A model generated the notes under the pieces. The model ran no database searches. It was not told the DNA's origin and worked only from the letters and a program-made list of their open reading frames with translations. Positions 7,827-15,826 of a DNA stretch of 27,817 bases are shown piece by piece (position 1 is the first letter of the stretch; every line of letters starts with the position of its first letter). The translations under genes and the position numbers were made by a program. This DNA comes from Leptolinea sp. UBA5366 (GTDB lineage Bacteria > Chloroflexota > Anaerolineae > Anaerolineales > Anaerolineaceae), in assembly GCA_002407845.1 (NCBI GenBank), contig DHPK01000004.1, positions 35,241-63,057 on the forward strand, given 5' to 3'.

Positions 7827-8363
7827 TCAATATTCTATTCCGATTTGTGCGGGAATGCGCTGGGTCGAATAATGGTGTTTCACTTCTTTTAATTCAGTCA
7901 CCATGTCTGCAAAGTCGATCAGCTCCTGCGGCGCGGAGCGGCCGGTCATGACAAGGTGCATCGCGGGATTTTTATTCTTTCTGACCCAATCGATGAATTC
8001 ATTGACATCCAGCCAGTGGTAGATGAAAAGATAAGTGATCTCGTCCAGCAGCAGCATGTCGAGATTCCCGTGCAGGATCACCTCCTGGGTGTGATCCCAG
8101 GCAGCCTTTGCCGCTTCCGCGTGAATTGAAGTGTCAAACTTTTCAAACACGAACCCTTTGCCGAGCGGTTCAAACGGGATGCCGACCTTTTGGCAGGCTT
8201 TCATTTCCCCCTTGACAATCTCAGCAGATTTGATGAATTGAATTCCCGCGACTTGCAAGCCGTTTCCCCAGGCTCTGAACAGCAGTCCCAGCGCAGCAGT
8301 TGTTTTTCCTTTGCCGTTGCCAGTGTAAAGCAGGTTTAGTCCTTGCGTGGGGTTGTTTTGCAT
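7827..8363 (-). CDS. cobO: Cob(I)yrinic acid a,c-diamide adenosyltransferase (CobA/CobO type)
   Basis: This enzyme transfers the 5'-deoxyadenosyl group of ATP to cobalt in corrinoids, making the adenosylcobalamin precursor. The P-loop GNGKGKTT (15-22) with following AALGLLFRAWGNG is characteristic, as are LLLDEITY (the metal-binding Asp/Glu segment) and LVMTGRSAPQELIDFADMVTEL. I chose the ATG at 8363 (178 residues), preceded by AAAGGA, over an in-frame TTG at 8399 that would add 12 unmatched residues. No other corrinoid genes are in the window, so it may serve salvage rather than de novo synthesis. I saw no B12 riboswitch box upstream. Confidence 0.93.
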   Translation of the reverse strand: MQNNPTQGLNLLYTGNGKGKTTAALGLLFRAWGNGLQVAGIQFIKSAEIVKGEMKACQKVGIPFEPLGKGFVFEKFDTSIHAEAAKAAWDHTQEVILHGNLDMLLLDEITYLFIYHWLDVNEFIDWVRKNKNPAMHLVMTGRSAPQELIDFADMVTELKEVKHHYSTQRIPAQIGIEY

Positions 8364-8405
8364 GATGTTGTTGTCCTTTTTTTGCCTTGTTCTGATCAAA
8401 TTGTA

Positions 8406-8414
8406 ATTCTACCA
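8406..8414 (-). promoter_or_regulatory. Possible extended -10 promoter for the cobO-CPBP unit
   Basis: On the minus strand TGGTAGAAT reads as an extended -10 element (TG plus TAGAAT at 8411-8406), placing a transcript start near 8399 and a leader of about 36 nt. No convincing -35 lies 16-18 nt upstream. Confidence 0.35.
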
Positions 8415-8667
8415 AGGTTGGCAGTGAAATTTGGAAGTTTTAAGTTGATTGAACAGGGATGACGAATATCAGCTGTTTTCAGCTTAGACGAATGCCAAAT
8501 ATTTCGAATGGCAGGGGAGGGATTTTTCTGTTATTCAGTGCAAAGGACTGGAGCTAATTTTAAAAAAAGCGCTGATCGATTCGTGGGTGGCAGTTTATGT
8601 GCGATTTTATCGGTGAGAATCAAAAGATTGGGACTGTATTAAACAGGTTTGGATTATTTACAAAGAA

Positions 8668-8729
8668 TCTGATCTGATAGGCACGGCTTCATTCCTGATC
8701 TCGAATCCGTGCATTTCCCTCAAATCAGA
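8668..8729. repeat. Nested inverted repeats in the intergenic region
   Basis: GCACGG (8681-8686) pairs with CCGTGC (8707-8712), and inside it TTC (8688-8690) pairs with GAA (8703-8705), leaving a 12-base loop. Outside, TCTGAT (8668-8673 or 8673-8678) pairs with ATCAGA (8724-8729). The nested arrangement could be a folded leader or small RNA, or chance. Confidence 0.35.
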
Positions 8730-8885
8730 AACCGAATAACAGCGACCGATCTGCCTGGCTCTGCTCATCGTCTGAAAAAATCTGGTCAGTATAAAAGACA
8801 ATAACAAAAACGAACTCCGACAGACAGATCAGAACGGCTGCTGCAATGAAATTTCAACCTGTTTGAATATAAATATTTACCGCGC

Positions 8886-9899
8886 TTAATCCCAATGCAG
8901 GATTTGATCCCGGATTTCTCCCCACTGCAAAGCAGTTCGAATGCCGTCATCGATCGACAGCTCCGTCTGCCAGCCCAGCAGTTTCTTTGCCAGATCAGCG
9001 TTGGCATAAGCTCCGGCAACATCGCCCGGACGGGGCGGCGCCTGATTGGTTTTGATCTTTTTCCCATAGACGCGTTCAAACGCGGCGACCAGTTCAAAGA
9101 CTGTCACGCCGTCACCTGACCCCAAATTGATCACCAGATAGTTGTTTTCCGGATTGCCGGCGCGTTCAAATGCTTGATCGAATTCAGTCAATGCCTTGAC
9201 ATGGGCCTGAGCCAGATCCCAGATGTGAATATAATCGCGGATGCCGGAACCGTCGCGCGTCGGCCAGTCAGTCCCGGTGATCGTGAAAAATTCCTGTTTC
9301 CCGAGCGCGGTATCAACCATTTTTCCAAGGACGTGCGAAGGATGTTCGACGTGGATGCCGGACCGCATTTTTGGATCAGCGCCGATCGGATTAAAATATC
9401 GCAGAGCGATTCCCTTCATGCCATAAGCGGAACAAAAGTCCTGCAACACCATCTCCATCACAAATTTGGTGCGGGAATATGGACTATTCGGCGCAAGCGG
9501 TGAATTTTCGCGCACCATGAAGCCCTCAACTTTGTCATAAAGCGCTGCTGAGGAACTGAAAACGATGCGGTTACAGCCCAGTTCGCGCAGAATTTCGAAC
9601 ATCTCATTAGACTTCGCAACGTTTTCCCGATAGTATTCATAGGGTTGATCGACTGATTCGGGCACTACGATCAAGGCTGCGCAGTGCAAAACTGCTGAAA
9701 TATCCGGATGTTCCTTGAAAATCTTTGTCAATATTTTGCGGTCCGCGATATCGCCCTGATAAAAGATTCTGCCCCTTGTGAACTCAATTCGGCCAGTGAC
9801 CAGAGAATCCAGAATAACGGCTTCATGCCCTTTGTCCAATAGTGCAGAAATGACTGTTGTGCCGATATAGCCGGCGCCGCCTGTGACTAAAAATTTCAT
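8886..9899 (-). CDS. galE: UDP-glucose 4-epimerase family protein
   Basis: The 337-residue protein is an extended short-chain dehydrogenase/reductase. It has the NAD-binding TGGAGYIG (6-13), a catalytic Ser run SSSAALYD (115-122) and YSRTK (141-145) supplying the Tyr/Lys pair. GalE interconverts UDP-glucose and UDP-galactose; LRYFNPIGADP and the C-terminal 'RPGD' segment fit GalE better than other SDR epimerases, though specificity for UDP-GlcNAc or a uronate is possible. It overlaps the upstream glycosyltransferase gene by ATGA (9896-9899), so the two are translationally coupled and probably supply surface or exopolysaccharide synthesis. Confidence 0.92.
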   Translation of the reverse strand: MKFLVTGGAGYIGTTVISALLDKGHEAVILDSLVTGRIEFTRGRIFYQGDIADRKILTKIFKEHPDISAVLHCAALIVVPESVDQPYEYYRENVAKSNEMFEILRELGCNRIVFSSSAALYDKVEGFMVRENSPLAPNSPYSRTKFVMEMVLQDFCSAYGMKGIALRYFNPIGADPKMRSGIHVEHPSHVLGKMVDTALGKQEFFTITGTDWPTRDGSGIRDYIHIWDLAQAHVKALTEFDQAFERAGNPENNYLVINLGSGDGVTVFELVAAFERVYGKKIKTNQAPPRPGDVAGAYANADLAKKLLGWQTELSIDDGIRTALQWGEIRDQILHWD

Positions 9900-10861
9900 T
9901 TTGATTCCTTTTCTGAAGGTTTTTCGTTTGAACGCACGATTTTATCTTTGATCACGAAGACCGGACGGTGTTTCACTTCCTGAAAAATGTATCCAACATA
10001 CACGCCGATAAAGCCGAGAATGACCATTAGCACAGCGGCAATGATCAGCATCATGAACATCAGAGAGCTCCATCCTGGTGTTAACGAACTGGTTCGTCCG
10101 CTTATCCAAAAGGAAAGAACGTAGATCACTTCAATAATTGCCAACAGGAAAAATACTGCGCCAGCAGAGAGCCCGACGTAAAGTGGTGCCATGGAGAATG
10201 AAAAGACAGCGTCAGAAGCCAGCCGCAGCATTTTGCTGATCGAATATTTGGACTTACCGGCAATCCGGTCCTGCACTTGAAACGGCAGGATGACTGTCTT
10301 AAAGCCCAGCCAGGGGACCATGCCGCGCAAGAACCGATGATATTCCGGCATCGCAATCAGATTCTCGAGCACTTGCCGGCTCATCAGCCGAAAATCCGCG
10401 CCGCCCGGGATCGTGCGGGTGTCTCCGATTTTGTTGATCAGACGGTAAAAGAGACTGGAGGTCCTTTTTTTGAGCGAATTCTTTTCCTGGCTGTCCAGCC
10501 GCTGGGTTTGAACGACTTCATAGCCATTTTCAGCTAGACGGATCATTTCCGCGATTAGTTCCGGAGGGTGCTGACCGTCGCCGTCCATAGTGATAATCAG
10601 ATCCCCTTCAGCTTCTTCCAGTCCAGCTGACAAAGCTGCCTGATGGCCAAAATTACGGCTCAGTTCCAAAACCTGAACCCTGCTGTCCGATTCAACCAGG
10701 GCTGCCAGCTCGGACTGGGTGCCATCGCTGGAGCCGTCGTTGACAAAAATCAGCTCAAAAAGATAGGGCAGCGAGTCGATTACGGCCGTTAAAGAGTCGT
10801 AAAACGACCGAATCAATGGCTCTTCGTTAAACATGGGAATGACGATCGAGATTCTTTTCAT
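9896..10861 (-). CDS. Membrane-anchored family 2 glycosyltransferase (DPMS/GtrB-like)
   Basis: The 321-residue protein has an N-terminal GT-A domain opening with SIVIPMFNEE (5-14). NDGSSDGT (41-48) and DGDGQHPPE (93-101) supply the metal-binding DxD. The segment RIAGKSKYS (199-207) is conserved in dolichol/undecaprenyl-phosphate sugar transferases. Two C-terminal transmembrane helices (about 228-254 and 264-292) complete the GtrB/ArnC-like layout. Such enzymes load glucose, mannose or an aminoarabinose onto a polyprenyl phosphate, which GT-C enzymes then use outside the membrane; several GT-C-like proteins are encoded elsewhere in this window. There is no Shine-Dalgarno sequence, and a TATAAT lies only 12 nt upstream of the ATG. 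Confidence 0.93.
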   Translation of the reverse strand: MKRISIVIPMFNEEPLIRSFYDSLTAVIDSLPYLFELIFVNDGSSDGTQSELAALVESDSRVQVLELSRNFGHQAALSAGLEEAEGDLIITMDGDGQHPPELIAEMIRLAENGYEVVQTQRLDSQEKNSLKKRTSSLFYRLINKIGDTRTIPGGADFRLMSRQVLENLIAMPEYHRFLRGMVPWLGFKTVILPFQVQDRIAGKSKYSISKMLRLASDAVFSFSMAPLYVGLSAGAVFFLLAIIEVIYVLSFWISGRTSSLTPGWSSLMFMMLIIAAVLMVILGFIGVYVGYIFQEVKHRPVFVIKDKIVRSNEKPSEKESK

Positions 10862-10869
10862 TTTCTGAA

Positions 10870-10887
10870 AGTCATTATACTATGACT
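10870..10887. promoter_or_regulatory. Perfect 18-bp dyad over the -10 of the GT2-galE promoter
   Basis: AGTCAT-TATACT-ATGACT has 6-bp arms (10870-10875, 10882-10887) around a 6-base centre, overlapping the TATAAT. The position is right for a repressor operator. The regulator is unknown. Confidence 0.4.
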
Positions 10888-10904
10888 CATTTCCCAGCCA
10901 TCAA
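10874..10904 (-). promoter_or_regulatory. Sigma-70-like promoter of the GT2-galE unit
   Basis: On the minus strand TTGATG (10904-10899), a 19-bp spacer and a perfect TATAAT (10879-10874) point to transcription starting near 10867, leaving only about 6 nt before the ATG at 10861. The -10 lies inside the dyad described at 10870-10887. Confidence 0.55.
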
Positions 10905-11077
10905 GAAATAGGATTGAATTAATGCCTTTTGGGACGGATTTCAGCCTTAAAAAAAATGGCTTCAATTCTTCTATTAAACTGCAATAAATTTCTATTTATC
11001 TAATAAACAATTATGGAATAATGAAATCATCTGGCCGTCGTTGTCCTTGTATTTTAATGGAGAAGAAAAGAGGAAAA

Positions 11078-11836
11078 ATGAATAAAAAAAGTGGGTTCAA
11101 AAAAACCTTTCAGGTCTGTTTGCTCTCTTTCGTGATGATCTGTTGTCTTTTTTCATTCGCTGCAGCAGAAAGCGCTATGCCATTTTATGATGTGGTGAAG
11201 AGAGATGCTGCCCCGATCATTGATGGGAATCTTGATGAGGAAGTTTGGCAATCAGTGCCGGATATCAGCGGCGGATTTCACTTCCCCTGGGATCCCAAAG
11301 AAGTCCCTGCGACTGTCTTTAAAGCGTATCATGACGGCTCCGATTTCTACTTCTCGTTCGATATCACAGATGGGGAAGTCCTGGCGAGCGAAGAATGGGT
11401 AAATGAAAGCACGGTTGATAATGAAGATCGCGCTGAACTATTCTTTGCCGCCGCAGACGTACACCTCCCAACCCCGTCTGGCATGCCCACATATTTTTGT
11501 ATTGAGGTCGACCCGAAGGGCAGGGTTCATGATTATTCAGTCGTTTATTATCGTCATTTTGACAGCGAATGGAACATGGCGGATCTGAAAACCGCTGCAG
11601 TCGTGACTGAAACAGGCTACACTATTGAAGGATCAGTCCCGCTGCAGACATTCCGCGATCTCAATTTGATCAGTGCGGATGAATTGATGCGTGTAGGCGT
11701 CTATCGGGCAGAGTTCAGCTCGCAGGCGGATTCCGAGGACATTCTCATGGAATGGATTTCCTGGATCAATCCTAAAACCGAAGCGCCGGATTATCACGTC
11801 AACAGTTCCTTTGGAGAGTTTCGGTTTCTAAAATAA
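11078..11836 (+). CDS. Secreted CBM9-like (carbohydrate-binding family 9) protein
   Basis: The start chosen is the ATG at 11078, preceded by AGAGG at good spacing; an ATG at 11021 would put 19 unlikely residues before the signal peptide. The 252-residue product has a basic N-terminus and a hydrophobic core with cleavage after AAA (about 30). The mature protein opens with the CBM9 pattern: PIIDGNLDEEVWQ (46-58), a KAYHDGSDFYFSFDITD strand pair (82-98) and EDRAELFF (116-123). CBM9-like modules bind sugar chain ends, and stand-alone secreted members exist with unknown roles. No catalytic domain is attached. The gene is monocistronic, with its own terminator. The upstream 216-bp divergent region holds A/T-rich sequence, but I could not pick out a firm promoter for this gene. 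Confidence 0.85.
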   Translation: MNKKSGFKKTFQVCLLSFVMICCLFSFAAAESAMPFYDVVKRDAAPIIDGNLDEEVWQSVPDISGGFHFPWDPKEVPATVFKAYHDGSDFYFSFDITDGEVLASEEWVNESTVDNEDRAELFFAAADVHLPTPSGMPTYFCIEVDPKGRVHDYSVVYYRHFDSEWNMADLKTAAVVTETGYTIEGSVPLQTFRDLNLISADELMRVGVYRAEFSSQADSEDILMEWISWINPKTEAPDYHVNSSFGEFRFLK

Positions 11837-11895
11837 ACAGAGATCTCACGAAAGTTCCGTTTTTCAAATCATGAACGGATAATGACGGATCAGCA

Positions 11896-11931
11896 GACGC
11901 GCTCAAAATCTTTGAGCGCGTCGTTTTTTTT
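11896..11931 (+). terminator. Strong rho-independent terminator of the CBM9-like gene
   Basis: GACGCGCTCAAA (11896-11907) pairs perfectly over 12 bp with TTTGAGCGCGTC (11911-11922) around a 3-base ATC loop, followed by G and eight T residues. Confidence 0.95.
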
Positions 11932-11961
11932 GTGAAACCTTTTGAAAAGAGTCCTTTTTCC

Positions 11962-12003
11962 AAAAAAAAGAGACTGCCACATGCTGTTTATTGCAGGCAG
12001 TCT
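11962..12003 (-). terminator. Rho-independent terminator of the MBL-mutY-pcrA operon
   Basis: Read leftward, an 8-bp stem (AGACTGCC at 11971-11978 with GGCAGTCT at 11996-12003) is followed by eight uridines (A residues at 11962-11969 on the plus strand). It lies 125 bp past the pcrA stop and about 30 bp from the opposing terminator, insulating the two convergent units. Confidence 0.85.
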
Positions 12004-12128
12004 TCTTGCAGACACTTTCTGTCAGGCACAAATTCATCTCCAATGGATTATCGTCTAAGCCACTTTATTTGGATGGCAGGGCAGCTCATAAACAACCGAG
12101 CAAATCTCAACACTTCCCAGCTAGTCCG

Positions 12129-14387
12129 TCAAGCCGTTTTCTGCAATTTCGACAGCGAAACGATCAGTTTCTTCATGCCGGCAGTTTTGAATTGAACCTG
12201 GACAATCTCTTCTCCGTCCTCAATCCGGCTTTCCAGAATCGTACCTTCTCCCCATAAGGGATGGGTCACATTGTCCTGCGCGGCAAACTTGCATGACGCA
12301 ACCCGCTGGCTCGGCATGGCAGATTCAGATCCCCGCGAAGTTGTTTGCTTTCCCAGCTGGCTCAGCGCGCGATTTGCCCAGGAAGGCGTGCTTTCCCAAC
12401 GGCTGCCAGATGGCGATGTGCGGCTGGAACGCGTGGATTTCCCCGGAAGAATTGACGGGGCATTTCCCTGCATGATCAAAGCGTCCGGAATGTAAGTAAG
12501 AAAGCGGGAAGGGATTGTGATGTCCGGGACGCCATATGCCATGCGCTGTTCTGCCCGCACCAGCGTGACATGATTTCTAGCGCGCGTGATTCCGACATAA
12601 AATAGGCGGCGTTCCTCTGCCATCTCTTCCGGATCGTCCAGACTGCGGTTGTGAGGCAGCAGCCCGTCATCCATGCCGATAATGAAAACGCGGTTGAATT
12701 CGAGCCCCTTGACGGCGTGCAGCGTCATCAGCGTGGGCGCGTTGTTGTTTTCAGTGATGGTATCCTGATCTGAAACCAGCGCAAGGTTTTGCAGAAATTC
12801 AGCCAGCCCGCGCTCTTCGTATTCATAAGCCATTTTGCGGAGTTCCTCGACGTTAGCCCAGCGATCCTGCTCATCGTCATCATCTGCTTTCAGATATTGC
12901 TGATATTTTGTGAGCAGAATGATCTTGTCCAGCAGCGCGGTAATGCTTTCATTGGCGGCTGCCATCGTGTTCCACTCGAGGACGTTCGCGCCAAAATCCG
13001 CCAGCGGCAGCGCGCCGCGTCCCATCTCCGGCCAGAAAACGGATTCAGGCCCAAAGCGCCCTAAATCCAGCAGGACTTCGCCTAAGGGCTTATCGCTTTC
13101 CAGTGCGGCAAGCCGTAAATTTTGAATAGATTTATCGCCGATACCGCGGGTAGGAGTGTTAATGACTCTTGTCAGACTGATCTCATCCAGCGGATTATAG
13201 GCAACCCGCAGATAAGCGATCATATCCTTGACCTCGCGCCTGCCATAGAAGCGCTGGGCTCCGACCAGGCGATAAGGCATGCCGCGATAAAGAAATGCAT
13301 CTTCCAACAGCCGCGATTGGGCATTTGTGCGGTATAAAACGGCGAAATCACCGCCCTGTGCATTGCCATTCTCGGTCATTCGGTCGATTGTCTCAACGAC
13401 ATAGCGCGCTTCCATCCGGTCGTCTTCTGCCTCATAATAGAGGATTTTATCCCCCGCACCGCGATCTGAAAAAAGGTTTTTCGGAGTCCGGTTTGTATTA
13501 TGATCGATGACGCAGCGTGCGGCGTTTAACACGTTTTGGGTCGAGCGGTAATTTTGTTCCAGCAAGATTTTTACATGGTCTGGAAAATCTTTTTCAAACA
13601 ATAAAATGTTGCGGTAATCAGCTCCGCGCCAGCGATAAATTGATTGATCCTCATCCCCGACTACAAATAAATTCTTGTGATAAGACGAAAGGCTTTTCAA
13701 CAGCTGGTACTGGACGGTGTTGGTGTCCTGAAATTCATCCACCAGCACGTGTTGAAAGCGGCGGGCATAGCGCTCGCGCACTTCCGGATTGTCTTTAAGC
13801 AGTTTCCAGGTCCAAAGCAGCAAGTCGTCAAAATCAACCGCATTGCTTTTCTCAAGAGAGCTTTGATACTTTTCATAAATTCGGAAGAGCGTTTCTTCCC
13901 GGTAATTGCTGCGTGAAACATCGGCAGGGAATTGCAGGTTGTTCTTCGCGTTGGAAATCTGGTTGTGAATCGAGTTCGCCCGGTACATCTTCTCGTCAAG
14001 GTTCAGCTCTTTAATAATGCGCTTGATTAATGTGACCTGGTCATCAGCGTCCATAATCACAAAATTATTATTAAACGGGAGCAGCGCAGATTCGCGGCGC
14101 AGAATGCGGGCACAGACCGCGTGGAATGTCCCCAGCCACATGCTGCCCTGAACGCTTTCTCCGAGCAGGTCTTCAATCCGATCCTGCATTTCACGTGCAG
14201 CCTTATTAGTGAAGGTGACCGCCAGAATTGCGTAAGCTGGAATATCCTTCTCTTTCATCAGGAAGGCGATGCGCTGGGTGAGAACGCGCGTTTTGCCTGA
14301 TCCGGGTCCTGCCAGCACAAGAATTGGTCCTGAGACGGTGGTCACCGCCTGATATTGTTGAGCGTTTAAGTTGTCAAGATAATTCAT
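12129..14387 (-). CDS. pcrA: ATP-dependent DNA helicase, UvrD/PcrA family
   Basis: The 752-residue protein is a 3'-to-5' superfamily 1A helicase. Motifs in order: Q-motif region LNAQQYQAV (7-15), Walker A AGPGSGKT (26-33), TFTNKAA (59-65), Walker B VDEFQDTN (216-223), GDEDQSIYRWRGAD (244-257), QNYRST, TLHAVKGLEF and VGITRA near residue 600. A Ser/Thr/Arg-rich linker follows, then a C-terminal Tudor-like beta domain (DNVTHPLWGEGTI onward) that in PcrA contacts RNA polymerase. Expected roles are nucleotide-excision and mismatch repair and removal of RecA or stalled polymerase. The start overlaps the mutY 3' end by 14 nt (14374-14387), so the genes are coupled. Confidence 0.97.
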   Translation of the reverse strand: MNYLDNLNAQQYQAVTTVSGPILVLAGPGSGKTRVLTQRIAFLMKEKDIPAYAILAVTFTNKAAREMQDRIEDLLGESVQGSMWLGTFHAVCARILRRESALLPFNNNFVIMDADDQVTLIKRIIKELNLDEKMYRANSIHNQISNAKNNLQFPADVSRSNYREETLFRIYEKYQSSLEKSNAVDFDDLLLWTWKLLKDNPEVRERYARRFQHVLVDEFQDTNTVQYQLLKSLSSYHKNLFVVGDEDQSIYRWRGADYRNILLFEKDFPDHVKILLEQNYRSTQNVLNAARCVIDHNTNRTPKNLFSDRGAGDKILYYEAEDDRMEARYVVETIDRMTENGNAQGGDFAVLYRTNAQSRLLEDAFLYRGMPYRLVGAQRFYGRREVKDMIAYLRVAYNPLDEISLTRVINTPTRGIGDKSIQNLRLAALESDKPLGEVLLDLGRFGPESVFWPEMGRGALPLADFGANVLEWNTMAAANESITALLDKIILLTKYQQYLKADDDDEQDRWANVEELRKMAYEYEERGLAEFLQNLALVSDQDTITENNNAPTLMTLHAVKGLEFNRVFIIGMDDGLLPHNRSLDDPEEMAEERRLFYVGITRARNHVTLVRAEQRMAYGVPDITIPSRFLTYIPDALIMQGNAPSILPGKSTRSSRTSPSGSRWESTPSWANRALSQLGKQTTSRGSESAMPSQRVASCKFAAQDNVTHPLWGEGTILESRIEDGEEIVQVQFKTAGMKKLIVSLSKLQKTA

Positions 14388-15471
14388 CGGGATTCTTTCC
14401 GTTTATTTCTTCCTGAATTCGTTTTGCTATTTGGCGGTCAATTTTTCCCATCGGATAGTCTGCCAGCGCCGAAATTTCGACCCATTCCAATGCCTGAGCC
14501 GCTCTTGCCTGCGGGATCTGCGCGCCGATTTCACATAAGAATGCATGCAGCGTCACTTTGAAATGCGTGTAGGCATGGCGGTAGGTTCCGAAAGGCGCTC
14601 TTATTATAACTTGCACCGCCAGCTCTTCTTGAATCTCTCTCTCTAAACATTCCTCGAGCGATTCGCCGTTTTCCTGTTTCCCGCCGGGAAATTCCCAAAG
14701 GCTAGCGAGCAGCCCTTTTTCCGGTCGCTGAGCCAGCAGGACTTTTTTGTTCCCGTCCTGAATGACGGCAGCGGTGACCTGATAATGCGGGATGACCGGC
14801 TTTGGCAGCACAACCGGCCGCGCTGCTGTGGTGCCGTGCTGCAGCGCCAGACAGTCTTCCGTTATCGGGCAGCGTGCGCACTGAGGATTGTCCGGCAGGC
14901 AGATAACTGCCCCCAGATCCATCAGCGCCTCATGATAAGCGCCCGGTTCAGTTTGGTCCGCGATCTGCTCTGCAGCCAGCTGCCAGAATTTACTTTCGGA
15001 TTGGCGATCGCCGACTGGCCAATCGAGATCAAAGATTCTTGCATAAACCCGGCGAATGTTTCCGTCCAGTGCAGCAATCGGCTGATTGAAGGCGATCGAC
15101 GCAATCGCGCCGGCAGTGTAGTGTCCGATGCCGGGCAGTTTTTCGAGGTTCTTTGGGTCGCTTGGAAAGGTTTTGTCGGGATTGCCGGCAATGACCTGGG
15201 CAGTTTTTAGCAGCGAACGCGCCCGGCTGTAATAGCCCAGTCCTTCCCAGAGCTTCAAGACATCCTGTTCGCTGGCATCCGCCAGCGATTCGAGCGTCGG
15301 GAAGGCTGCCATCCAGCGTTCGTAATAGGGGATCACAGTGTCAACCCGGGTCTGCTGTAGCATGATCTCCGATATCCAGACCCGGTAAGGTGTGCGATTG
15401 AAACGCCAGGGCAGCACACGCTGATGCACGGCAAACCAGTCAAGCAGTTTCTGTTGCATTGGCGTGTTCAT
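14374..15471 (-). CDS. mutY: Adenine DNA glycosylase MutY with C-terminal Nudix domain
   Basis: MutY removes adenine mispaired with 8-oxoguanine. The 365-residue protein shows catalytic E35 in WISEIMLQQTRV, a helix-hairpin-helix LPGIGHYTAGAI (112-123), D136 in ALDGNIRRV, and a [4Fe-4S] cluster set C191-x6-C198-x2-C201-x5-C207. The C-terminal domain (about 225-355) is Nudix-like. Unlike standard MutY it keeps nearly the whole Nudix box: G264, E270, R278-E279, E282-E283, with only the late Gly replaced by A285. It may therefore hydrolyse an oxidised nucleotide as well as recognise 8-oxoG. No clear ribosome-binding site precedes the ATG at 15471. It sits 52 nt after the 100-residue gene and overlaps pcrA. 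Confidence 0.96.
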   Translation of the reverse strand: MNTPMQQKLLDWFAVHQRVLPWRFNRTPYRVWISEIMLQQTRVDTVIPYYERWMAAFPTLESLADASEQDVLKLWEGLGYYSRARSLLKTAQVIAGNPDKTFPSDPKNLEKLPGIGHYTAGAIASIAFNQPIAALDGNIRRVYARIFDLDWPVGDRQSESKFWQLAAEQIADQTEPGAYHEALMDLGAVICLPDNPQCARCPITEDCLALQHGTTAARPVVLPKPVIPHYQVTAAVIQDGNKKVLLAQRPEKGLLASLWEFPGGKQENGESLEECLEREIQEELAVQVIIRAPFGTYRHAYTHFKVTLHAFLCEIGAQIPQARAAQALEWVEISALADYPMGKIDRQIAKRIQEEINGKNPDELS

Positions 15472-15523
15472 GAATCAATTTTTGGAGGTTGGAACGATTG
15501 CTTCAGCTGCTGCGGGATCACGT

Positions 15524-15826
15524 TCAGAATTGAAATCCCTGTCTGGCAGGCGCCAATTTGCATTCGAAGTTTTGGATGAACTGCTGCAGCCTGTCCCGCA
15601 AATCAAGCCATTCCGATTTCGCCATCCGGGTTTCCGCTTCCAGTTCATTCGGCAGGAGCGCAGAAATCAGCACCTGCGGCTGGTCGCCGTAAAGTGTCGC
15701 CCAGGCATCGGAAAGTTCGAACCCCAACCGGTTCAGGCTCGGCACGAACTCCCGTACCAGAAAGTCGAAATATTCCTGCTCATGGTTCGGCAGAATATTC
15801 CAGGTCATGATCAACTTAACCGGCAT
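15524..15826 (-). CDS. Conserved-looking 100-residue protein of unknown function
   Basis: I do not recognise this protein's family with certainty. The sequence (MPVKLIMTWNILPNHEQEYF at the start) suggests a small alpha/beta, ferredoxin-like or dimeric-barrel fold: strand, a long helix with aromatic residues, a second strand region (AWATLYGDQPQVLIS), then an amphipathic helix (WLDLRDRLQQFIQNF). It has no Cys cluster, signal peptide or transmembrane segment, so it is predicted to be cytoplasmic. The start at 15826 has a good GAGGAAG ribosome-binding site and overlaps the end of the MBL gene by 11 nt; an in-frame ATG at 15808 is less well placed. It lies between an MBL-fold gene and mutY in one operon, so a link to nucleotide or DNA metabolism is possible but unproven. 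Confidence 0.75.
   Translation of the reverse strand: MPVKLIMTWNILPNHEQEYFDFLVREFVPSLNRLGFELSDAWATLYGDQPQVLISALLPNELEAETRMAKSEWLDLRDRLQQFIQNFECKLAPARQGFQF

Larger units (their letters stand above)
8364..8885. other. Intergenic region of about 520 bp without a recognisable gene
   Basis: Both strands were read for small ORFs, tRNAs and riboswitch boxes and none was convincing. It lies upstream of the cobO-CPBP unit and downstream of galE, both leftward. It should hold the galE 3' end and the cobO promoter, but no U-tract terminator was found for galE. The only structured part is the nested inverted repeat at 8668-8729. A cobalamin riboswitch was looked for, and no B12-box-like CAGTGGC or equivalent was seen. 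Confidence 0.5.

Noticed and set aside
8364..8885. Cobalamin riboswitch upstream of cobO
   Set aside because: No B12 box or flanking conserved stems were found on the minus strand. A covariance-model search would settle it.
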